From: Leguminivora glycinivorella
Lineage: Eukaryota > Arthropoda > Insecta > Lepidoptera > Tortricidae
DNA: 64,000 nucleotides
Direction: 5' to 3'
Assembly (NCBI RefSeq): GCF_023078275.1
Contig: NC_062978.1
Coordinates: forward strand, 5,222,585 to 5,286,584
A program made the translations under genes and the position numbers. The notes below the pieces were generated by a model. That model was not told the origin of the DNA, ran no database searches, and saw only the letters and a program-made list of their open reading frames with translations. Of this stretch, positions 55,735 through 64,000 are shown one piece after another (the first letter of the stretch is position 1; every line of letters starts with the position of its first letter).

Positions 55735-56084
55735 CTGATTCTATAAAATCTCTGTCTTCATAGGACATACGTACGCGAGGTTAATGCTTTCCTGTGCGGC
55801 GTGTTCATTGAGGAGTTCACTAGGACAAGAACAAATGGCTGGGATATAACAAAAGAGGTCAAAGACCAAGCTCTGGCAGACCAAGAAACCGATAAATGAT
55901 AACAGTCATTAGTTCACGGGCTTCACGGCCAAGGTAAGGCATGGCATCGACTCTAATTGCAGAACTGCGGAAGAGCAAACCTTGGAATTAAATAGGTTAA
56001 TTATGCTCTCATGTTTTGGTTAATTATGCTCTCGGCCTTTGGCATATTTTGGGGTATTTAGATTTGGGTTATTAGAACTGTTGA

Positions 56085-56300
56085 ACTAATGAGTTGTGGG
56101 CCAAACTCACTACAGTGTGGGAGCCCGAAAACTCTAATCGGGGATCCGGCAGACCCCGCCGGCGATGGAGGGATGAACTGGACTCCTTCTTGGAGGAATG
56201 GTCAGACATAGGACTGGAAAGAGATCAGTGGAGAAATTGGGGGGAGGCCTTTGCCCAGCAGTGGGACACGACGGGCTTCAAATAATAATAATTATTATTA
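56085..56300 (+). pseudogene. RTE-type LINE C-terminal fragment with tail
   Basis: MWAKLTTVWEPENSNRGSGR, RRRWRDELDSFLEEW and EAFAQQWDTTGFK then a stop, followed by a (taat)n tail. Characteristic of the RTE C-terminus; 5'-truncated as usual. Confidence 0.78.
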
Positions 56301-56309
56301 TTAGAACTG

Positions 56310-56760
56310 CGTTTATCATCACGCTTACGCTCCTTTATCTCATACATAATTGCGCCTCTGTGAGACGTTTAGCGCCTTTGGCTTTAAGAGGAACTCCGCT
56401 TTGAATTGCGGATAAACACTGAGCGTTTGGATAGCGACGTAACATTGTCTTTGTCGTTCGGCCTCGCAACAATGTGGTTTGCCAAGAGCTAGAAACATCT
56501 TTCGCGGCGCCCTAGCAACAGTAGCAACGGCGCCCACCTTATGAATGTTGTACATGGTGGCATTGTGGTGCAACTTTTCAGATAATCTGAATCACAATCA
56601 CAAATCTAGATTTGCAATATCTGAATAAAATTCATTTCCGGCTCCTCTCGCCATTTTGGGCTATGTGTGCGCCCACGCAATGACGATTTTGGCGCCCCCT
56701 TACCATTCGGCGCCTAGAGCGGCCGCTCCACTCGCTCTACCCTTAATCCGGCCCTGTATA
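56310..56760 (-). repeat. possible hAT/MITE-type repeat ending CAGGGCCGG
   Basis: On the minus strand it begins 'cagggccggattaagggtag' and contains 'aatggtaagggggcgcc', a phrase common in lepidopteran repeats. The other end is not resolved. Confidence 0.4.
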
Positions 56761-56826
56761 TACTAATAGGTAAGTAATAAAGGGATCTGGTGAAAGGGAT
56801 CGTGCGACGAAAAAACGCGCACTAAC

Positions 56827-57083
56827 CGGACCTTGTCATAAATAAATAAATAAATAAATATTATAGGACGTTCTTACACAGATTGACCGAGTCCCACAGT
56901 AAGCTCGATCAAGAAGGCTTTGTGTTGTGGGTACTCAGACAAGTCAGACAACGTTATATATAATATACAAATACTTATATACATAGAAGACTCAGGATCA
57001 AATATCTACATATAAATGCCCTTACCGGGATTCGAACCCTTAGCAGGCAGGGTCACTACACGCTAGGCCAGACTGGTCGTCAT
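56827..57083 (-). mobile_element. tRNA-derived SINE
   Basis: Minus strand: A-box-like 'tctggcctagcgtgtagtga', B box GGTTCGAATCC, body, then a (taaataaa)n type tail at the left end (56831-56860). About 257 bp and apparently full length. Transcribed by Pol III and mobilised by a partner LINE in general. Confidence 0.85.
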
Positions 57084-57430
57084 AAAAAAACATTGAAAAA
57101 TACCTCGCTCTCGAGACGTATTCTTCACTCATGGACTTTTATATATTCTGTGTTCACGGTACCTACAGTATCTCCACTGGCTCGGGGCGCCGGAGCAAAC
57201 ACGACGTCTCCTGGGGCCCGCTCATTAGTTGTACAAACAGCCAGCGGCCGCTTTGACAAGCGACGCGGACCGGGCGATCTTACCCTCCGAACTTTGGAGG
57301 AGCTGATGGCAAATAGCGCGGTCGGCTTATTTACTGAGTACGGACGGTGTCTAATATAAGGTGCAGTTAGGTATACAGTGTGTTATCACCACCCGGGCAT
57401 TTATTAAAACCAATAATAATACATCAGTCA

Positions 57431-57635
57431 TAAATTGAAATAGATATCATACACGAAAGAAAAAACGGCAAGGCCCACTGGTGGCCGAACAGGGACTCGA
57501 ACCCGGGTCTTCAGCTTACGCGGCTAACGTCTTTACCACTAGACCACACGCCCGCCGTAGCGCCGTAGCGCGTGCACGCGCATGGAGTGGGCCTTGCCGT
57601 TTTTTCTTTCGTGTATGATATCTGTATTTCAATTT
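57431..57635. mobile_element. snap-back element: tRNA-like core between long inverted arms
   Basis: Arms of about 48 bp ('acgaaagaaaaaacggcaag' and its complement) match with one 2-nt indel. The core on the minus strand has TGGTCTAGTGG (A box) and GGTTCGAGTCC (B box) in a tRNA-like arrangement. Terminal inverted repeats plus Pol III boxes is an unusual mix. A deleted copy is at 19630-19740. Confidence 0.8.
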
Positions 57636-57845
57636 ATAATTTATATATAGTAGTGTGACTACTTGAAAAAGAACAAGTCAAAAATATTCAATAAAATAAT
57701 TTGATTTGTTCCCTAGTTCTCCTCGCATATCAGCAAATCATAGTTATTTAAAATATTTAAATTAACCGAAAAAATAATTTTACGAAATCCCAACATTACA
57801 ATGTAATGCGTGCACTTCTTAATTGTTATTACTTGTCACATCGCT

Positions 57846-58072
57846 CTTACTTATGACAGAGTATAATAAAGAGTACTATCGTACAGTATGGCCACTCCCG
57901 CTCCCCGCTGAAAGTGCCGCCCACCCCCTCTCGGTTACCTCACAGTTACCGCCTGTCAAAAACACGAACAGTCGACCTGTCATATTTCACTCATACAAGC
58001 ATAGTACGCGTTCACCTACACGAGCTTAGAATGTGTGCTAGGATCGCGCCTCTTTCATATATTTGATCGCCA
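57846..58072 (+). repeat. dispersed repeat B, copy 2
   Basis: Opposite-strand partner of 31886-32112. It keeps the same 60-codon frame with a few replacements. Confidence 0.75.
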
Positions 58073-58289
58073 GTGTCCGAGGTGTGCTTATGAGCTGTCA
58101 TTGCCCTCACTTGACAACTGTGTGTGCTGTACATTGCTGGCAATGAAATTTTTGTTAGAAAGTTTATAAAGTCAATATTTTTAATTATTAATTAAATTAA
58201 GTGCATGATTAGATTACGTTTCTTTAAGAAAAGCCCACATGATGGTAACACCCATACAACCATTTCAGTCGCAAAATCTTCAAATCAGT

Positions 58290-58640
58290 AACTAACTGTC
58301 AAATGTGACATAACGCGTGGTAACGTCGTGCAAACAATGCGACCGTATTGATACAATAACAAAATGTAGTCGTCGTGTGCACTCGTTACGGTAACAAAAT
58401 GTGTACGAATTTGTGGCTGTCAATGTCACTGTCAGAATGACTTTTAACGACACTTTATTAGTCGACGTTTGCACACATAACGGTAACAACATGTGGACGA
58501 ATTTGTGGCTGTCATTGTCACTGTCAGAACGGTTTCTGACAGTGACATTGACAGAATTTGTACACACATGTGTAGGTCTGATTACCGAACTGTTCCTAAA
58601 CCACTGTATCCGCAAATGACAATCTGAAATACGAAGGTTT
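58290..58640. repeat. local direct and inverted repeats
   Basis: 'acgaatttgtggctgtca' occurs at about 58408 and 58497, and 'ctgacagtgacattgacag' (58535) is the inverse of nearby 'ctgtcattgtcactgtcag'. A nested-palindrome MITE remnant is likely. Confidence 0.5.
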
Positions 58641-58954
58641 CTCAAACTGTCTTGTGAAGTTGTGGACTGGTTGCTTTGAATCATTTAAATATGAGCGAAT
58701 TAAATAATATAAACGACGACGACCATTTAAGCACTCTTCGACATTTTATAGAAATGTGGGAAAGTTAATAAAAGTGCAGAATGATAATACAAATAGATAA
58801 GCACTTTATTGTTACTTAATGTATTAAATATATAATTTTTAATTCTTATTCATAAAAATGAAGTGTAGTGTTGCTTTACACAATAAAAGTAGGAATCAAA
58901 TGAAATAGAGTATTTACTGTGATATTAATAGAATTTCTGTTGCGCAATGATAGT

Positions 58955-59195
58955 TTTTTTCAGTACAGATGCTGCTTTTTTAACGCAGTAGTGCGAGCAA
59001 ATCAAGCAATGATTCATTTCTTGTCTGGTCGAAACTCTTAGCTTAGATTTAGGTACTGAAAATCGTCGTACGATACACGTGCGAAAAGGACATTCACAAC
59101 TCGTGTCGATTTAAAACACTCCCTTCGTTCGTGTATTAATATATCGCTACTCGTATCGATTTTCCTCTTTTCCGCACTCGTATCTACAAGTATTT
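58955..59195 (-). repeat. dispersed repeat C, copy 2
   Basis: Shares 'tcagtacagatg', 'cgtacgatacacgtgcgaaa' and 'gtgtcgatttaaaacactcc' with 54395-54610 in reordered, opposite orientation. Confidence 0.6.
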
Positions 59196-60800
59196 TGTTT
59201 GGGTTACAAAAAAAACACATTATTTACTCTACTACGTTTTATTTATGTCTCTTTAACATTACAAATTTGTAGATACTTATCTATACAAAAATCTTGACAA
59301 AAGAAGTACAGATCGCTGAAATTAATGTTGATAGTAATATTAATGACGACTACTTCAACAAGTGTCAATTGTGAAATGCCGCAAAATACTAGTTGCTCTA
59401 TAGAAGACCATAATAATATGATCCCTGATCCTTTACAACCCAGCAGCTCGGTACGCACGTTACATTTTTTTTTTAATCTTCTTTAGTGAGGGCAACTGAG
59501 TACGACGGCATATTTAATTGTTTATAAAGTTTGAGGATACCTGGAAAAAATTAATACAAGAAGCATTCACTGCCTTCGGTCACGCGTGTACGCTGCGACC
59601 ATTTTGCGACCGTTTGTCGACCGTTTGGTGACCGTTTGGCGACTGTTTTTTACATGGAATATTACCGTCTTAATCCATATTTTAACAACTTTATTGGTTT
59701 TCTAGGCATTATTTTTATTATTTCAGTATAGTATATGCACCGGAGCACTAAAACTTCACCAATCAATATACATAACACGCAAACACCGAGTAGTCAATAA
59801 TATTATTACTGGTTAAACTGAGGTAAATTGATGGCGCGTTGATAAATTTAGACTTATTTTATGAAATCACTCGAGCAATTTAATTGGCCATGGTAATTAG
59901 CCCACATTATATTACAAATGCAAACAATATTTATCTTTAACAAATTCTTACGCCATTACATTTTAATGTCAAATGATTTTATTTCATTTTTACTTTGACG
60001 TCTCTCACGTCTCTGACAGTCGCCATTTGAAAAGAATGAAATGAACGAATGATTTTGGAAAAGTAGTCGCCAAACGGTAACAATGTGTGCACGCGTAGTG
60101 CACACTTCTGTGACCATTTGTGCCTGTTACCAATCGTCCCCATTTGGGTCGCCGCGATTAAACGTCGACCGTACTGCGACTAAGCATTGAGACCCGAAGA
60201 CCTGTGTGTACACAAAATAGGAGGATTTGCGTAGGAACGGCGACCGATTATGGTTATATGGGCACACTGTATAGGTGACGGATGAATTTGGTGTTTCGAC
60301 ATTGCATGAAGAAATTATGAATGAATTCATTGATAAATTCGTCATGCACTTTCATCATCTGTTAAGTAACTATTAATGTGTCAATTTAATTATTACCCTA
60401 ATAATGAATATCATAATGAAAACCATAATTATTTATAAATTTTGTACTACTATATATTAATGTTCAGTAGCATAATTTAATTTTTACAATTGTATATACT
60501 TATCTCAATAAGTGAAATGTAATATTTCTTTTGAGACAAACAAAATATCTTTAAACCAACTTTTGCAGCTCACTGTGCCTAATGTGCTAATGTCCTAATG
60601 TGAAATGTGTTTTTTTTTTCTAAATAATCGTTGTATGTAATTGACGTGTACATGTGAATATTTTACCAATAAACATCTATATCTATATCTATATGCCTCG
60701 ATCGTCAAGGAAAATGAGTACCTCTTCTGTAAATATAGACGGTCAAGCAAATCTTGTCACTAAGATCACTTGAGGCATTAGTAGCGGGTGGGCCTTAGTC
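59196..60800. other. intergenic DNA with 'cgaccgtttg' tandem words
   Basis: Three or four 'gcgaccgtttg' units at 59605-59643 and an inverted 'caaacggt' set near 60070, with the palindrome 'gtgtgcacgcgtagtgcacac' split around 60085. Together they may bound a MITE-like unit of about 500 bp. No gene seen. Confidence 0.4.
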
Positions 60801-61502
60801 TGGTCAAGCAGGTTACTCCAGTCCGATCTATTTGTGGCCTTCCTAACCAAATTTTTAGAAAAGGTGGCGATTTGAACAATGTGGGGCTTATCGGCCAATA
60901 GTCTGCATAAAACGCGTACCTCCCTAAACCTTGAGGTTTATTTTTATTTATTTTTTATTTTTTTATTTTACTTTATTAGGTACACCAAACAGATTTCGTA
61001 CAAAATCTTGATAACAATTCAATCTTATGCTAAGTGGCTTAAAACTAGCACGAGATCCAAAACAAGTGTACTCAGCATGTTTTACAATTCAGCGGAAATA
61101 ATACATATTTTAACACTATCTAGTAAGTAAAACTACAATAGCAAACATCAGAGAACTATTGGGTAACAATTTAGCTAATACCATATAACATAAGGGAGTA
61201 ATTAACTTAAGCTAAGGGTAAACGCATTTAAACTATATGAGTGAGACAAACTTAAACATATTTAAACGGTAGAAGGAAAATTTAGGTTGGCGGAATCATC
61301 GACGATAACACTTAAAGATTGATTGAAAATGTAGGGGCGATGGTTTCATTCCCATAGAAAAATTTAATTTCGCGCCTTATTTAGTGACACGATTTGTTGG
61401 GTCGTCTATTGTATCCTATTAAAAAAATATAAAGACAACAATATTAGGTACATATAAGACCTAAAACTTTAATAAAGATTGATTCGTCAATGTTTAGAAA
61501 AG
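60801..61502. other. intergenic spacer
   Basis: AT-rich; an 83-codon frame at 60879-61130 is low-complexity and unsupported. Nothing else noted. Confidence 0.4.
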
Positions 61503-61675
61503 AATGAGGAGGCACACTGACATTTTATCCCGCCAGGCGGCGCCTGTGCAAGTGTCTAGGCATGTCACTGTCATTCATATGTGACAGAGAGAAAAACCAT
61601 ATCATCTTCTCGCTCTCACGTATGGACTAATAGGGTGGCGCCATCTGTCATAACCTTTGAGTGTGCCTCCTCATT
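61503..61675. mobile_element. MITE with 'aatgaggaggcacact' termini
   Basis: Perfect 16-bp terminal inverted repeats (aatgaggaggcacact / agtgtgcctcctcatt) around about 140 bp containing 'ggcgcc' words. Confidence 0.82.
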
Positions 61676-61939
61676 GAAAACTAATTTTTAATTTTTTTAA
61701 AGAGGTTTGTTTAAAAGGTATATAACCTTTTGTTATTGCTGAAGCTATATAAATGTCAAACTTCAAAATAAAATCAGTGTCATCTCAAAATCTGTTTTGA
61801 AGAATTTAATAACAACGTAAACCAGAAATACAGTGTCCAACTCAGCAGAAGAACTACCGACGCGGGCGCCTCTGCCAGCAGCTCAACTCGCAGAACCCGG
61901 TAAGCCAACGTAGAGCTTCTGACGTATAAGTAGTCCCTC

Positions 61940-62160
61940 TTCTTACTTACTTACATATTACTTACCTCACTGGCTCAGCGACCCAAAAAGGATCACAAGA
62001 GATCGCCGCTCTGCACCGAGTGCGGGCAGGTCTTTCAGGGCTTCCTCGCACCAGCGATATCTGGGACGCCCACGCTGACGTTTTCCACCCAGGTATCCCA
62101 CATATGCTCTTCTCACACCACGATCCTGTCCCATACATAGGTGGCCGAGCCAGCGGAGTC
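61940..62160 (-). pseudogene. RTE-type LINE C-terminal fragment (minus strand)
   Basis: Minus-strand translation includes RWLGHLCMGQDRGVRRAYVG, GRPRYRWCEEALKDLPAL and a stop, followed by a gtaagta tail. Same domain as at 32838, 40460 and 56085. Confidence 0.72.
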
Positions 62161-62326
62161 CTGTGAATTTCCGTTAACTTTAAGAGAAGGTTAGGTGAAT
62201 TACAATTAATCTCAAAGAAACTAGCGCCTTCGCTCTTCCTGTTATCGAGTTATTAAAAAATAGATTTAATGGCTCAATAAGTGTAGTACTACGCCTTTAT
62301 AATGTCTTAGTATTATTTATTAGGTA

Positions 62327-62580
62327 CTAGCTTTTGCCGCGACTCCGCTCGCGTAAAATTCGAAACTTGCGGAATGCTCCATACAAATTTCCATCCCCTA
62401 TTTTAGGGGAGTAGGGGGTAAGAAAGAGACAGAATGTAGCCGATGTCACTCTCCATCCCTTCAACTATCTCCACTTAAAATATCACGTCAATTCGTCGCT
62501 TCGTTTCGCCGTGAAAGACGGACAAACAAACAGACACACATACTTTCCCATTTATAATATTAGTATGGAAGTATGGATGA
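62327..62580 (+). mobile_element. RTE-type 3' tail / SINE-like repeat, longest copy
   Basis: 'ctagcttttgccgcgactcc' through 'gtgaaagacggacaaacaaa' to 'cccatttataatattagtatg'. More complete than the copies at 19382 and 27718. Confidence 0.78.
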
Positions 62581-62789
62581 CATGTGACGTCAATTACTTG
62601 ACACTAACTTGAAACACATTGATTAATTTACCTACCTAATTTATCATGTATGAAAACTATGAAAATATTTTTTTACAATTAAACAAAAAGTGATACCGGG
62701 TGGTTCGGTTCGCGATAATGAACCTAACGACGTCGAATTTAACAAAAAACAATAAAAAAAACCACAATGTATTTACAGTCCACATTTTC

Positions 62790-63562
62790 TGGCCTTACGC
62801 CACAGGTTTGGTACGAGGAGTTCTATGTAGTTTTTAACCGTCGCCTCATATCTCTCAAGAAGGACAGTTATCAAGTCGTCTGTATGTTTTTATTTTTTGT
62901 TTTTTTTTTTATTTTTTATGTTTGTTCCTCGATATCTCCGTCGTTACTGGACCGATTTTGAAAATTTTTTTTTGATTGAATGTATATGCATACAGATTGG
63001 TCTCATTTTTCTCAGAACCCAGTTCTTATGATGGGATCCTGGAGAAATCGAGGGAACTCCTCGAATCTGAAAGGCATACATATGGTGATTTTTGTGTTTT
63101 TAAAGGAACAGCATGCATTTAGGTACGGAACAGTGACATTGGTGCAGTGGAACTGCTGATGATCGCCAGAACGGAACTCTTCAAATCTGAACGGCACGCT
63201 TATAGTGACTTTGGTATTTTTATAAGAACAGCATGCACTTTCGTCCAGAACAGTGACATTTCGTGCAGTGGAATTGCTGATGATGGTCAGAACCGAACTC
63301 CTCAAATCTGAACGGCACGCTTATAGTGACTTTGGTATTTTTATAAGAACAGCATGCACTTTCGTCCAGAACAGTGACATTTGGTGCAGTGGAACTGCTG
63401 ATGATAGTCAGAACCGAACTCCTCAAATCTGAACGGCACACTCATAGTGACTTTGGTAGTTTTGTAAGAAAAGCATGCATTTAAGTTCAGAACTGTAGGT
63501 ATCTTGATAATCATAACAATGTGGGTAGACTAAGCTATGTATGAATAAATTAGTTTATGCTC

Positions 63563-63599
<37 letters not shown>

Positions 63600-63600
63600 A
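62790..63600 (+). repeat. Helitron-like repeat with 120-bp-class tandem units and poly(A)
   Basis: A leader with 'tttaaccgtcgcctcatatc' and 'actggaccgattttgaaaat' is followed by about four tandem units (63055-63500) of 118-122 bp sharing 'gaacagcatgca', 'gtgcagtgga' and 'ctgctgatga'. A run of about 30 A ends at 63597. The class is inferred from similar lepidopteran repeats. Confidence 0.6.
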
Positions 63601-64000
63601 CATGTTTAATAAATAACACTAAGTGCTAGAAAATTCGATCATAAATCATTATTAGGTATGCATGTTGTAACTTAAACAATTGGTAATATATAAATATATT
63701 TTAACATTATGTAACACCAAAGCATGCGGGTGAAAATGTCGAAAATGTTCACAATAATCAGTGGATAAAAAAAAAAGGTAATCAATTTAAATACCTAATT
63801 ATGTTTCTAGTTGATTATGTTATGCATAATACCTAAGTGAAGCAATTATCCTTAAAATTAGATGAAATCAATTATTCGCAATACTTTGTTGCCAAAACAA
63901 TGTACCTACCTAACTATTGTAATTAAAATTAAAAATTTAAGGTGAGATGATGAGTTAAGATGTTTTATCTTGTACAATTTAATTTCTTTTGTAACAGGGG
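63601..64000. other. AT-rich intergenic DNA
   Basis: No gene, RNA or repeat recognised up to the window edge. Confidence 0.4.

Noticed and set aside
56990..57083. Genuine tRNA gene
   Set aside because: Followed by a SINE body and tail; the tRNA part does not close into a full cloverleaf by eye.
57480..57560. Genuine tRNA gene
   Set aside because: A and B boxes are present, but it lies between long inverted arms and has a deleted copy at 19630, so it is a mobile element core.

Overview
The window is nuclear DNA of a moth or butterfly (Lepidoptera). It is AT-rich, has GT-AG introns, and is dense in element types familiar from lepidopteran genomes: RTE tails, tRNA-derived SINEs with Pol III A and B boxes, palindromic MITEs, the 'ccggccaag...ggttccg' repeat, mariner, and a BEL/Pao element. 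Nothing bacterial or organellar is present. No searches were run, so all family names rest on motifs read by eye.

Layout. 1-6.6 kb: minus-strand BEL/Pao retrotransposon, with gag (3250-4611) followed by an uninterrupted pol frame that runs off the left edge and a -1 slippery heptamer in the gag/pol overlap. 7.6-14.0 kb: plus-strand non-LTR retrotransposon of the I/jockey group, with GC-rich tandem repeats in front, a zinc-knuckle ORF1, an ORF2 (endonuclease, reverse transcriptase, RNase H) and a poly(A) tail; each ORF carries one apparent frameshift. 14.27-14.79 kb: hAT-type MITE with an 8-bp target duplication. 17.1-21.4 kb: minus-strand host gene rebuilt by hand from eight tiny exons (15, 52, 54, 42, 15, 18, 21 and 47 coding nt), encoding an 87-aa secreted peptide I do not recognise. 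22.5-27.7 kb: an old tandem duplication with two intron-free copies of UQCR11 (cytochrome bc1 subunit 10). One copy is split by a 1.87-kb P-element-like transposon with 8-bp target duplication, long terminal inverted repeats and a decayed THAP exon; the other copy keeps the empty site. 29.4-47.4 kb: the main host gene, cyclin D, in four coding exons (291 aa) with LxCxE and C-terminal TP-degron motifs. Its introns hold a dead mariner, RTE tails and other repeats. 48.6-54.3 kb: a 5.69-kb hAT-like element (TIR CAGGGACCGG, 8-bp duplication) containing two opposed arrays of a 120-bp minisatellite, a potential multi-kilobase hairpin. 54.4-64 kb: repeat-rich intergenic DNA with SINEs, RTE tails, MITEs, a snap-back tRNA-like element and a Helitron-like tandem block.

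The host genes are unrelated in job: cyclin D drives G1/S through CDK4/6, UQCR11 is an accessory respiratory subunit, and the micro-exon gene makes a small secreted peptide of unknown role. The most unusual items are the micro-exon gene, the P-like insertion with its paralogous empty site, the inverted-array hAT element, and a roughly 150-bp block beside UQCR11 that is better conserved than the UQCR11 coding sequence.
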